In this document: one piece after another, positions 14,999-22,487 of the stretch
How positions within the stretch are numbered: the first letter of the stretch is position 1
How the letters are laid out: every line of letters begins with the position of its first letter
Source of the DNA: CAZLXG01 sp964563585
GTDB taxonomy: Bacteria; Bacteroidota; Bacteroidia; Flavobacteriales; Flavobacteriaceae
NCBI GenBank assembly: GCA_964563585.1
Contig: CAZLXG010000036.1
Coordinates: 1-22,487, forward strand
DNA: 22,487 nucleotides
Reading direction: 5' to 3'
Translations under genes and position numbers: made by a program
The notes under the pieces: model-generated
What the model saw: only the letters and a program-made list of their open reading frames with translations
What the model was told of the DNA's origin: nothing
Database searches by the model: none

Positions 14999-15041
14999 AA
15001 AAGCAACACGTATTTCAATTAAGAAACTTGTGTTGCTTTTC
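14998..15041. terminator. Strong hairpin after mqo
   Basis: A perfect 12-bp stem GAAAAGCAACAC (14998-15009) / GTGTTGCTTTTC (15030-15041) with a 20-base loop that can pair further (TTTC/GAAA) starts at the last base of the mqo stop codon. The flanking A and T runs are within the stem, so it may work in either direction. Confidence 0.75.
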
Positions 15042-15059
15042 AACGAACCAACCAATTAT

Positions 15060-15098
15060 AAGACTGTTTTAATATAAATATGTTACAGTCTTTTTTTT
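15060..15098. terminator. Second hairpin with T run, between mqo and clpB
   Basis: AAGACTGT (15060-15067) pairs with ACAGTCTT (15085-15092), followed by a T run to 15098 on the plus strand. It would back up termination of mqo. On the minus strand it lies just after the clpB stop but has a poorer T tract. Confidence 0.65.
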
Positions 15099-17700
15099 AA
15101 AATTTTTTAACCAAGTCACCTTGATTTCTAAATACTAATTTATCGTCGAAAGTATCTAATAAAATAATGCTATCTGTGGTCACAGTTCCTGCAAGTATTT
15201 CTTTACTTAAAGCGTTTAATACTTCTTTTTGAATTACTCGTTTTACTGGTCGTGCACCATATTCAGGATGATACCCTTTTTCAGCTAAATATTTTATTGC
15301 TTCTTCAGTAGCATCAAATGTGATCCCTTGTTTTGCAATCATTTTAGTTACATTCTTAAGTTGTAGTCCAACAATTTCAGTAATGTTGTCTTTACTTAAA
15401 GGTGTAAACATAATCGTATCGTCTATTCTGTTTAAAAACTCAGGTCTAACCGTTTGTTTTAATAAACCTAAAACATCAACCTTCGCAGATTCCATAGCTG
15501 TGTCTATATCTTTTACAGCCTCAAAACGTTCTTGAATTATATGACTTCCAATGTTAGATGTCATGATAATTATGGTGTTTTTAAAATCTGCAATACGACC
15601 TTTATTATCGGTTAAATGACCTTCGTCTAATACTTGTAATAAAATATTAAAAGTATCTGGATGCGCTTTTTCAATTTCATCTAATAAAATTACAGAATAT
15701 GGTTTTCTACGAACAGCTTCAGTTAATTGCCCGCCTTCATCATAACCAACATACCCTGGAGGTGCACCAATAAGTCTGCTAACAGCATGACGTTCTTGGT
15801 ATTCGCTCATGTCTATTCGAGTCATGGCATTTTCATCATCAAATAAATATTCAGCTAATGCTTTTGCGAGTTCCGTTTTTCCAACGCCAGTTGTACCAAG
15901 AAATAAGAAGGTTCCAATTGGTTTTTGAGGATTTTGTAATCCTGCTCTCGAACGTCTTACAGCATCACTCACAGCAACAATTGCTTCTTCTTGTCCAACA
16001 ACACGTTTGTGTAATTCGGTTTCAAGTTTTAATAATTTTTCGCGATCACTCTGAAGCATTTTAGTAACAGGTATTCCTGTCCATTTAGCAACAACATCGG
16101 CAATATCTTCATATGTAACTTCTTCTTTTATCAAGGAGTTTTCTGATTGTGCTTCTAATTGCTTTTGAAATACCTCAAGTTGAGCTTGAGCGTCTTTTAT
16201 TTTTCCGTAGCGTAATTCGGCAACTTTGCCATAATTACCTTCGCGTTCTGCACGTTCAGCTTCGAGTTTGAAATTTTCAATACTTAGTTTTGTATTCTGA
16301 ATATTATCAACGACTTCTTTTTCGCTTTTCCATTTGGCATTAACCTCGTTGCGTTCTTCTTTTATATTTGCTAAATCTGCACGTAAAGCTTTTAATTTCG
16401 ATTCATCTTTCTCGCGCTTAATAGCTTCAATTTCAATTTCAATCTGCATAACCTTTCTATCTAAAACATCGAGCTCTTCTGGTTTAGAATTGATTTCCAT
16501 ACGTAATTTAGAAGCAGCTTCATCCATTAAGTCAATAGCTTTATCTGGTAAAAAACGATTGGTTATATATCTTTCTGAAAGTTCTACAGCACCAATAATA
16601 GCTTCATCTTTAATACGAACCTTATGATGAGTTTCATATTTTTCTTTGATGCCTCTTAAAATTGAAATTGCAGATTCTGTATCTGGCTCATTGACCATTA
16701 CTTTTTGAAAACGACGCTCTAAAGCTTTGTCTTTCTCAAAGTATTTTTGATACTCATCTAGAGTTGTTGCTCCAATAGCACGTAGTTCGCCACGAGCTAA
16801 AGCAGGTTTTAAAATATTTGCGGCATCCATTGCGCCTTGTCCGCCGCCAGCACCAACCAATGTGTGGATTTCGTCAATAAATAAAACGACGTTGCCATCA
16901 CTTGTAGTCACTTCTTTAATAACTGCTTTTAAGCGTTCTTCAAATTCTCCTTTAAATTTTGCGCCAGCAATTAAAGCTCCTAAATCAAGAGCAAAAATTT
17001 GTTTGTCTTTTAAATTTTCAGGAATATCGCCATCAATAATTCTATGTGCTAAACCTTCGGCTATTGCTGTTTTTCCTGTTCCGGGTTCTCCAACTAAAAT
17101 TGGATTGTTTTTTGTTCTACGTGATAAAATTTGAAGAATTCTTCTAATTTCTTCGTCACGACCAATTACAGGGTCAAGCTTACCATCTTTAGCTAATTGA
17201 TTCAGGTTTTTTGCGTACTTATTTAAAGCGTTATAAGTTTCTTCTTGACTTTGAGAGGTTACCTTTTCGCCTTTTCGTAATTCATCAATTGCAGATTGAA
17301 GTCCTTTTTGAGTAACTCCTTGGTCTTTTAGCATTTGAGAAATTTTGCTTTTAGATTTAAGAATGGCTAGAATAAGATGTTCGATTGAAACAAAATCATC
17401 ATTCATTTTTTTCGCAATGATTGATGCCTCATTTAGTGATTTTCCTCCTTCGGTAGATAACATGATATCGCCACCAGAAACTTTCGGAAAACTTTCTAAT
17501 TGTTTGTCTAATGCTTGTTTTAAAATATTAATGTTGACATTCAGTTTCTTTAAAAGGAATGGTAGCACGTTTTCATCTACATTAAAAATAGATTTAAAAA
17601 GATGCTCATTCTCTATTTGTTGATGTCCAAAGCTTTGAGCAAGCTGTTGTGCTTGCTGTATGGCTTCTTGTGATTTTATGGTATAATTATTAAAATTCAT
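15097..17700 (-). CDS. clpB: ATP-dependent disaggregase ClpB
   Basis: An 867-aa hexameric AAA+ chaperone that, with DnaK, pulls polypeptides out of aggregates. Domains in order: Clp N-domain (about 1-145), NBD1 with Walker A GEPGTGKT (204-211) and Walker B VLFIDEIH (272-279), the coiled-coil middle domain (about 400-525) that separates ClpB from ClpA, and NBD2 with Walker A GTTGVGKT (602-609), pore loop GYVGYDEG (649-656) and Walker B VILLDEIEKAH (670-680). The C-terminal domain is complete, and length equals the family norm. The ATG begins the usual MNFNNYTIKSQEAIQQAQ. The gene stands alone. A two-armed palindromic repeat lies 20-73 bases upstream of the start; no CIRCE-type operator is seen. 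Confidence 0.97.
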   Translation of the reverse strand: MNFNNYTIKSQEAIQQAQQLAQSFGHQQIENEHLFKSIFNVDENVLPFLLKKLNVNINILKQALDKQLESFPKVSGGDIMLSTEGGKSLNEASIIAKKMNDDFVSIEHLILAILKSKSKISQMLKDQGVTQKGLQSAIDELRKGEKVTSQSQEETYNALNKYAKNLNQLAKDGKLDPVIGRDEEIRRILQILSRRTKNNPILVGEPGTGKTAIAEGLAHRIIDGDIPENLKDKQIFALDLGALIAGAKFKGEFEERLKAVIKEVTTSDGNVVLFIDEIHTLVGAGGGQGAMDAANILKPALARGELRAIGATTLDEYQKYFEKDKALERRFQKVMVNEPDTESAISILRGIKEKYETHHKVRIKDEAIIGAVELSERYITNRFLPDKAIDLMDEAASKLRMEINSKPEELDVLDRKVMQIEIEIEAIKREKDESKLKALRADLANIKEERNEVNAKWKSEKEVVDNIQNTKLSIENFKLEAERAEREGNYGKVAELRYGKIKDAQAQLEVFQKQLEAQSENSLIKEEVTYEDIADVVAKWTGIPVTKMLQSDREKLLKLETELHKRVVGQEEAIVAVSDAVRRSRAGLQNPQKPIGTFLFLGTTGVGKTELAKALAEYLFDDENAMTRIDMSEYQERHAVSRLIGAPPGYVGYDEGGQLTEAVRRKPYSVILLDEIEKAHPDTFNILLQVLDEGHLTDNKGRIADFKNTIIIMTSNIGSHIIQERFEAVKDIDTAMESAKVDVLGLLKQTVRPEFLNRIDDTIMFTPLSKDNITEIVGLQLKNVTKMIAKQGITFDATEEAIKYLAEKGYHPEYGARPVKRVIQKEVLNALSKEILAGTVTTDSIILLDTFDDKLVFRNQGDLVKKF

Positions 17701-17720
17701 AATATTATTTTTGTTTTGAA

Positions 17721-17773
17721 GTCTCTTTGAACGCGGTCGAAAGGTTTTAAGTTCTCGATAGCGCTCTAACGAG
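17721..17773. repeat. Two-armed palindromic (REPIN-like) element upstream of clpB
   Basis: The left arm GTCTCTTTGAACGCGGTCGA (17721-17740) and the right arm TTCTCGATAGCGCTCTAACG (17752-17771) are imperfect inverted copies of one another. Each is close to the GTCACTTTGAGCGCAGTCGA sequence found inside pabB. The arrangement of two inverted arms with a short spacer resembles REPINs, but no RAYT transposase is in the window. Confidence 0.6.
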
Positions 17774-17800
17774 TAAAATTTATTTTCTTTGTATAACCAT

Positions 17801-17907
17801 TAGGTCAATAATCTTACCAATGTATTTAGTAAGACATAATGTCGGATTAAGCTTTTAAATTCATGACTTTTAGTCAGTTTGTAAGATTTTTTAGTTGTTC
17901 CGACCTA
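17801..17907. other. Interrupted inverted repeat in the clpB/ytxJ divergent region
   Basis: TAGGTC (17801-17806) and ATCTTAC (17811-17817) are mirrored by GTAAGAT (17881-17887) and GACCTA (17902-17907), with unequal inner gaps. A TGAC-TTTTA-GTCA motif (17864-17876) lies between the arms. The rest of the 230-base gap 17701-17930 holds the palindromic repeat and no gene. No convincing TAnnTTTG box was found for either gene. Confidence 0.3.
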
Positions 17908-17930
17908 TAGTATGAATTAATAAATTTTCT

Positions 17931-18320
17931 ATGGGATTTTTAAATAAAATATTTGGTGCTTCAACCGAATCAAAAGAAGAAAAAATATTGCCTTGGATTC
18001 CTTTAAACGAATTACAGCAATTAGATTTCATAGAAAAAAAATCTACTACTAAAACACAAATTATATTTAAACATTCTACACGTTGTGGTATTAGCAGAAT
18101 GGTGATGAATCAGTTTGTGGAAGCTTATAGGTTTACCGAAAAAGATTTAGACTTATATTATTTAGATTTATTAAATAACAGAGATGTTTCTAATGAAACT
18201 GGCTATAAATTTCAAGTTATTCACGAATCACCTCAACTTATTATTATTAAAAATGGAATTGTAGTTTCGCAATCAAGTCATGGAGCAATTAATGAAATTA
18301 ATTTAGAAAGGTTTGTTTGA
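17931..18320 (+). CDS. ytxJ: YtxJ-like thioredoxin-fold protein (bacillithiol system)
   Basis: A 129-aa protein with thioredoxin-like fold. It has the DUF2847/YtxJ signature IIFKHSTRCGISRMVMNQF (44-62), with a single conserved cysteine, Cys52, and the later SPQLIIIKNGIVVSQSSHGAI (100-120), equivalent to the cis-Pro region of thioredoxins. YtxJ proteins are monothiol redoxins associated with bacillithiol, the low-molecular-weight thiol of Firmicutes and many Bacteroidota; a de-bacillithiolation role is proposed for the family. There is no signal peptide, so it is cytoplasmic. The ATG fits the typical MGFLNKIFG start. It is divergent from clpB and followed by a shared bidirectional terminator. 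Confidence 0.88.
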   Translation: MGFLNKIFGASTESKEEKILPWIPLNELQQLDFIEKKSTTKTQIIFKHSTRCGISRMVMNQFVEAYRFTEKDLDLYYLDLLNNRDVSNETGYKFQVIHESPQLIIIKNGIVVSQSSHGAINEINLERFV

Positions 18321-18335
18321 TAAAATACAAAATAA

Positions 18336-18364
18336 AAAAACTCCCAATTAAATTGGGAGTTTTT
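18336..18364. terminator. Bidirectional terminator between convergent ytxJ and lipoprotein genes
   Basis: A perfect 13-bp stem, AAAAACTCCCAAT (18336-18348) paired with ATTGGGAGTTTTT (18352-18364), has a 3-base loop and an A run or T run on each side. It serves both strands, ending 4 bases before the stop codon of the convergent gene. Confidence 0.92.
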
Positions 18365-18367
18365 GTT

Positions 18368-19549
18368 TTAACTTTTAAAGTTATATCTGTTTATAATGTT
18401 TTTGAGCTTGTGTTTCAAATCTTCACCAGTATCATAAATCATTTGCTCGTTTGATGGAAACTGAACTCTGCGGCTTTTTAATAATATTCTGTCATGCTTA
18501 TCAAGAGCTCTTCTATCTCCTTTAACAGTTGCGTATTGGTTTTCAAAAAGAAACTCACTATCAATAGGAAACGTATCTAATAATTGATTAGATTTTAAAT
18601 TGATAAACTCAACTCTAGCTATAACTCGTGTTGATTTTGTTTGATTAAATTCAAATAATCTAGCTTTAGCAGTAATTATTTTATCAATCTTTATATCATT
18701 ACCTAAACTATCTTTCTCAACATTTCCGTTTAGGTCTAATTTATATTTCCAACCATCAATAATTTGTTTTTTTCTTAATATTTGACGTTGACTAACATGT
18801 TCTGGTGATATTTGAATTTGCTTTAATTGTAATTGCATAGCAAAGTCATAATTAATACTAGCATTTTTATTAACATGAAAAGCTGTCCAAAAATCGTTTA
18901 ATCCGTAAGTATTAAAATCTAATAAATCGTTTTCTAAACGTCTTGGAATTATTTGCTGTGTTTGATTTTCAATAGAAACCAAAACATGATTAATTCCTTT
19001 TTGATGTGCTTCATTTAAAAGCTCTCTTGTTTCTTCAAAATTAGGATTGATGTTTTCAATATATTCAAAAATTGAATAGGCTTCTCTTGCATTGTACTTA
19101 TTATCGCTATCAAGTAATGTAATGCCTTTATCAATTAAATAATCTGATGTTTTATATCTGTAATCAACAATATCATTAATATAGTTGTTAAACTTTAAGT
19201 TTAAAAATCTATTTCCAATTTTTAATGGTAATACAGCTTTTATAGCATTCTGTCTATTTTCTAAACCTGTATAAATTTCATAAATAGCTTTATATTGCTC
19301 TGGATTACCATCTTTTTTTAAATGATTAATGGTGTTTAAATCTTGAGCCAATGCTTTATAATATGCATCTTCAAGCATGATAATATAATCTTGCTTACGC
19401 TTTTTGTTTTTGGAGGTTTCTAATTTATTTAAGGCATTAGAAATTGCTTGGTCATAATTACCATGACTAATTGCGGTTTCAATATGCTTTCTTCCGCTAC
19501 ATGATGTTAGTACAAGAAGAAGTACTGTTGTAAGTAGTAATTGCTTCAT
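18368..19549 (-). CDS. Predicted lipoprotein of unknown function, helical repeat N-terminal half
   Basis: I do not recognise a named family. The 393-aa product has a lipoprotein signal peptide (MKQLLLTTVLLLVLTSC, lipidated Cys17). Residues about 20-180 are helical and look like degenerate tetratricopeptide units (HIETAISHGNYDQAISNALNK; YNAREAYSIFEYIENINPNF, then ETRELLNEA). The second half (about 190-390) is mixed alpha/beta, with an Asp/Lys-rich stretch LDLNGNVEKDSLGNDIKIDK. The protein is probably anchored in the outer membrane or facing the periplasm, and repeat domains of this kind usually mediate protein contacts. It is encoded 78 bases after fahA on the same strand, but no functional link to tyrosine breakdown is apparent. 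Confidence 0.8.
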   Translation of the reverse strand: MKQLLLTTVLLLVLTSCSGRKHIETAISHGNYDQAISNALNKLETSKNKKRKQDYIIMLEDAYYKALAQDLNTINHLKKDGNPEQYKAIYEIYTGLENRQNAIKAVLPLKIGNRFLNLKFNNYINDIVDYRYKTSDYLIDKGITLLDSDNKYNAREAYSIFEYIENINPNFEETRELLNEAHQKGINHVLVSIENQTQQIIPRRLENDLLDFNTYGLNDFWTAFHVNKNASINYDFAMQLQLKQIQISPEHVSQRQILRKKQIIDGWKYKLDLNGNVEKDSLGNDIKIDKIITAKARLFEFNQTKSTRVIARVEFINLKSNQLLDTFPIDSEFLFENQYATVKGDRRALDKHDRILLKSRRVQFPSNEQMIYDTGEDLKHKLKNIINRYNFKS

Positions 19550-19627
19550 AATTTTAGGTTTTAAAAGTTACTTACTAGCTATAAATTCAATTATGATGCC
19601 AAATTTAATTATGTAGTAATTGTTTTT

Positions 19628-20914
19628 CTATTTTTTCGAATTATATACAGGAAGTAATTTAGTTGAAACTTCTCCAAAACCAATACGTGTACCATCTTTT
19701 TCACAATATCCACGCATAATAACCGTATCATTATCATTAATAAACTTACGCTCAGTGCCATCATTCATTTTAATAGGCTTTTCTCCTCGCCATGTTAATT
19801 CTAACATAGAACCGTAAGAATCTGGAGTAGAACCAGAAATAGTTCCGCTTCCCATCATGTCTCCAGAATTTATAGGACAACCATTTACGGTATGATGTGC
19901 TAATTGTTGAGACATATTCCAATACATGTATTTAAAGTTAGAGTTGCTAACAACAGTTTCTTTTGCTCCGTTTGGTTGTATTGCAACTTCTAAATTAATA
20001 TCGAAACTCTTTTTTCCTTTAGATTGAAGGTATTTAAGCTGTGGTTTTATTGGTTTCGGACTATTAACTCTATAAGGTTCTAAAGCATCAAGTGTTACAA
20101 TCCATGGTGAAATAGAAGATGCAAAACTTTTAGCTAAAAAAGGTCCTAATGGTACATATTCCCATTTTTGAATATCTCTTGCAGACCAATCATTAAATAA
20201 TACTAATCCAAAAATATATTCTTCAGCTTCTTCAATAGGAATTGGTTCTCCTAAATCATTTGCATCCGTAGTAATAAAAGCCATTTCTAATTCAAAATCT
20301 ATCAATTTACTTGGTCCAAAAACAGGTTCGGTAGCACCATTTGGTAAGGTTTGTCCTTGTGGTCTATGAACTGGTATTCCAGACGGAATTACCGACGAAC
20401 TTCTACCATGATATCCAACAGGAATGTGTAACCAGTTTGGTAGCAATGCATTATCTGGGTCTCTAAACATAGTACCTACATTAGTTGCATGTTCTATACT
20501 TGAGTAAAAATCAGTATAATCACCAATCTGAACTGGTAATTGCATTTCAATTTCATCTAATCTAAATAATACTGTTTCTTTATTTTTTTTATTGTCTTTA
20601 AGAGATGTGTTTTTTGTATCAAAAATTTCTGCAATTCTATTTCTTACAGCACGCCATGTTTTTCTGCCATCAGCAATAAAATCATTCAAAGTATCTTGAA
20701 GAAAAATATCATCGGTTAACGGGATATCATCAAAATAGCCTAATTGGTGTAAAGCACCTAAATCTATGGCAGTATCACCAATTCTAGTACCAATAGTTAT
20801 AATGTCATCACGAGTTAAAAACACACCAAAAGGAATGTTTTGAATCGGAAAATCGGAGTTTTTATCTACATGTAACCACGATGTTCTATCTGGATTGTTA
20901 GCTGATAATGGCAT
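19628..20914 (-). CDS. fahA: Fumarylacetoacetase
   Basis: A 428-aa enzyme for the last step of tyrosine degradation, splitting 4-fumarylacetoacetate to fumarate and acetoacetate. The N-terminal SH3-like domain (about 1-125) is followed by the catalytic FAH fold. Residues aligning with the mammalian active site are visible: Asp135 in YTDFYSS (133-139), His142 in IEHATNVG, Glu208 and Glu210 in DFELEMAF, Asp242 in NDWSARDIQKWE (241-252) and Lys262 in PFLAKSF. GYHGRSSSV (168-176) is also diagnostic. Length matches the family. A TACGTTTG promoter box lies about 36 bases upstream. No other tyrosine-pathway gene (hppD, hmgA) is within the window. Confidence 0.96.
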   Translation of the reverse strand: MPLSANNPDRTSWLHVDKNSDFPIQNIPFGVFLTRDDIITIGTRIGDTAIDLGALHQLGYFDDIPLTDDIFLQDTLNDFIADGRKTWRAVRNRIAEIFDTKNTSLKDNKKNKETVLFRLDEIEMQLPVQIGDYTDFYSSIEHATNVGTMFRDPDNALLPNWLHIPVGYHGRSSSVIPSGIPVHRPQGQTLPNGATEPVFGPSKLIDFELEMAFITTDANDLGEPIPIEEAEEYIFGLVLFNDWSARDIQKWEYVPLGPFLAKSFASSISPWIVTLDALEPYRVNSPKPIKPQLKYLQSKGKKSFDINLEVAIQPNGAKETVVSNSNFKYMYWNMSQQLAHHTVNGCPINSGDMMGSGTISGSTPDSYGSMLELTWRGEKPIKMNDGTERKFINDNDTVIMRGYCEKDGTRIGFGEVSTKLLPVYNSKK

Positions 20915-20950
20915 AGCGTATATTTTGTTTAGTAATTATTAAATTCTTAT

Positions 20951-20958
20951 CAAACGTA
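20951..20958 (-). promoter_or_regulatory. Putative -7 element for fahA
   Basis: The minus-strand octamer TACGTTTG matches TAnnTTTG exactly and ends 36 bases upstream of the fahA ATG. No exact TTG is present at the -33 position (ATGTCA occurs there). Confidence 0.5.
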
Positions 20959-21056
20959 CATAATTTTTTTATTTTATTTGACATAAATGCCTAAAATATA
21001 GGTTTAATTCAATCGTTAATAAAATGGTTTAAAACTTCATAGTAATTGTATCTTTT

Positions 21057-21090
21057 TTGATGTTTTTAATTAATCAATTTGCTATTTTTG
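21057..21090 (+). promoter_or_regulatory. Putative promoter for glyA (-33 TTG and -7 TATTTTTG)
   Basis: TTG at 21057-21059, at the end of a T run, and TATTTTTG at 21083-21090 (TAnnTTTG) are separated by 23 bases, at the upper end of the spacing known for the Bacteroidota primary sigma factor. The ATG follows 27 bases after the -7 box. Confidence 0.5.
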
Positions 21091-21117
21091 ACGAATAATT
21101 AATTAGAAGACTATTTT

Positions 21118-22389
21118 ATGCAACGCGACGAACAAATTTTTGAACTTATTCAAGCCGAAAAAGAACGCCAATTACATGGTATAGAACTTATAGCATCAGA
21201 GAATTTTGTTAGCGACCAAGTTATGGAAGCTGCAGGCTCTGTTTTAACAAATAAATATGCTGAAGGTTACCCTGGGAAGCGTTATTATGGCGGTTGCGAA
21301 GTGGTAGATGAAGTTGAGCAAATTGCTATTGATAGAGCCAAAACATTATTTGGTGCAGCTTATGTAAATGTGCAACCACATTCTGGAAGTCAAGCAAATA
21401 CAGCAGTTTATCATGCCTGTTTAAATCCAGGAGATAAAATTTTAGGATTCGATTTGTCTCACGGTGGGCATTTAACTCATGGTTCGCCAGTAAATTTTTC
21501 AGGTAAATTATATAATCCAGTTTTTTACGGTGTAGAACAGGAGACAGGTGTTTTAAATTATGATAAAATACAAGAAATTGCTACAAAAGAGCACCCAAAA
21601 CTTATTATTGCTGGTGCTTCGGCATATTCTCGCGATATAGATTTTAAGCGATTTAGAGTAATTGCAGATAGTGTAGGGGCTATTTTAATGGCCGATATTT
21701 CGCATCCTGCGGGATTAATTGCAAAAGGAATTTTAAACGACCCGTTGCCACATTGCCATATAGTTACCACAACAACACATAAAACATTAAGAGGTCCAAG
21801 AGGTGGTATGATTATGATGGGGAAAGATTTTGATAACCCATTTGGATTAACATTAAAAAACGGAAATCTTCGTAAAATGTCTGCGTTATTAAATTCGGCA
21901 GTTTTCCCTGGGAATCAAGGAGGACCTTTAGAACATATTATTGCTGCTAAAGCCATTGCTTTTGGAGAAGCTTTAACCGATAATTTTTTACATTATCAAT
22001 TACAAGTAAAACAAAATGCGGCTACCATGGCAGATGCTTTAGTTGAAAAAGGATACAATATTATTTCTGGCGGAACAGATAATCACTGTATGTTAATTGA
22101 TTTACGTAATAAAAATATATCAGGTAAAGAAGCTGAACAAGCTTTAGTAAAAGCTGATATTACAGTAAATAAAAACATGGTGCCTTTCGATGATAAATCA
22201 CCTTTTGTAACGTCTGGTATTCGCGTAGGAACAGCAGCTATTACAACACGTGGTTTAAAAGAAAATGATATGCAGGGTATAGTTGATTTGATTGATGAAG
22301 TAATCACTAATCATGAAGATGTAACTGTTTTAGCAAGTGTAAAAGTTAAAGTAAATACAATGATGGAAGGAAAGCCTTTGTTTGTTTAG
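21118..22389 (+). CDS. glyA: Serine hydroxymethyltransferase
   Basis: A 423-aa PLP enzyme interconverting serine and glycine with tetrahydrofolate, the main source of one-carbon units. Motifs are IELIASENFVS (22-32), YPGKRYYGGCE (51-61), DLSHGGHLTHGS (112-123) and the PLP-binding TTTTHKTLRGPRGG (217-230), with Lys222 as Schiff-base residue. The C-terminal section RVGTAAITTRG carries the conserved carboxylate-binding arginine. Length is normal for bacteria and the start MQRDEQIFELIQAEKERQ is typical. It is monocistronic in this window, followed 9 bases later by a repeat element that may double as a transcript end. It complements PabB, because both serve folate-linked metabolism, although they are far apart. 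Confidence 0.97.
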   Translation: MQRDEQIFELIQAEKERQLHGIELIASENFVSDQVMEAAGSVLTNKYAEGYPGKRYYGGCEVVDEVEQIAIDRAKTLFGAAYVNVQPHSGSQANTAVYHACLNPGDKILGFDLSHGGHLTHGSPVNFSGKLYNPVFYGVEQETGVLNYDKIQEIATKEHPKLIIAGASAYSRDIDFKRFRVIADSVGAILMADISHPAGLIAKGILNDPLPHCHIVTTTTHKTLRGPRGGMIMMGKDFDNPFGLTLKNGNLRKMSALLNSAVFPGNQGGPLEHIIAAKAIAFGEALTDNFLHYQLQVKQNAATMADALVEKGYNIISGGTDNHCMLIDLRNKNISGKEAEQALVKADITVNKNMVPFDDKSPFVTSGIRVGTAAITTRGLKENDMQGIVDLIDEVITNHEDVTVLASVKVKVNTMMEGKPLFV

Positions 22390-22397
22390 CAATTATT

Positions 22398-22487
22398 TGT
22401 CATTCAGAGTGAGTGAAACGATGCGAAGAATCTTTTTATAAGAATTTCAGCATTTCATTAATAATATATAAAAGATTCTGCTTTATG
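22398..22487. repeat. Inverted-repeat element after glyA, cut by the window edge
   Basis: TGTCATTCAGAG (22398-22409), a degenerate middle and GAAGAATCT (22425-22433) repeat the element inside tilS. Further on, AAAAGATTCTG (22470-22480) is the reverse complement of the AGAATCTTTT part (22427-22436) with about 33 bases between. This suggests a two-armed element whose second TGTCATTCAGAG arm would lie beyond base 22487. A hairpin formed here could terminate glyA transcription. Confidence 0.6.

Noticed and set aside
15320..17623. Several plus-strand open frames across clpB
   Set aside because: They are antisense to a complete, highly conserved ClpB and show serine-rich or low-complexity shadow composition.
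17801..17907. Possible attachment site or small RNA in the clpB/ytxJ gap
   Set aside because: The inverted arms are short and unevenly spaced, no integrase or mobile gene is near, and no promoter-terminator pair for an RNA was found.

Overview
The window looks like an ordinary stretch of chromosome from a member of the Bacteroidota, most likely family Flavobacteriaceae. The base composition is AT-rich. Start codons lack Shine-Dalgarno sequences, several promoters carry the Bacteroidota -7 element TAnnTTTG, and the gene families (DUF6503 lipoprotein, YtxJ-type thiol protein, DEVD-type DEAD-box helicase, Cys-less YifB) are typical of flavobacteria. I see no rRNA, tRNA, CRISPR array, insertion sequence, integrase or phage gene.

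Layout. 1-375 holds a decayed gene remnant (DUF6090-like). 449-2731 (minus) encodes an RNA helicase and an aldose-1-epimerase-like protein. 2813-4135 (plus) is pabB, which converges with a 230-aa acidic protein of unknown function (4132-4824, minus). 4949-8193 (plus) is a tight tilS - ade - alpha/beta hydrolase string; the hydrolase is cut off and fused tail-to-tail with a cut-off moeA (minus). 8438-9973 is a YifB/ComM-type AAA ATPase, followed by a DUF6503-like lipoprotein. 10828-13339 (minus) is a secreted histidine phosphatase and the nucleoside-salvage string deoC - deoD - GNAT. 13532-14113 is an outer-membrane beta-barrel protein. 14231-14998 is mqo with a large internal in-frame deletion. 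15097-17700 (minus) is clpB. 17931-18320 is ytxJ-like. 18368-20914 (minus) holds a lipoprotein and fumarylacetoacetase, and 21118-22389 is glyA.

Functionally this is housekeeping: folate precursor synthesis (PabB) and one-carbon supply (GlyA), tRNA modification (TilS), purine and deoxynucleoside salvage (Ade, DeoC, DeoD), tyrosine breakdown (FahA), protein disaggregation (ClpB) and thiol redox (YtxJ).

The unusual content is structural. (1) Clean deletion scars have destroyed at least three genes (hydrolase, moeA, mqo) with no mobile element at the junctions; they could be real deletions or assembly collapses. (2) A small dispersed repeat family occurs as in-frame insertions inside PabB and TilS, as a two-armed palindrome upstream of clpB, and as a partial inverted-repeat element at the right edge. 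(3) The deoC/outer-membrane-protein divergent region carries a TGAC-N4-GTCA-like motif at nearly the same distance from each promoter, plus a perfect 14-bp palindrome. I did not find a convincing new multi-gene system.
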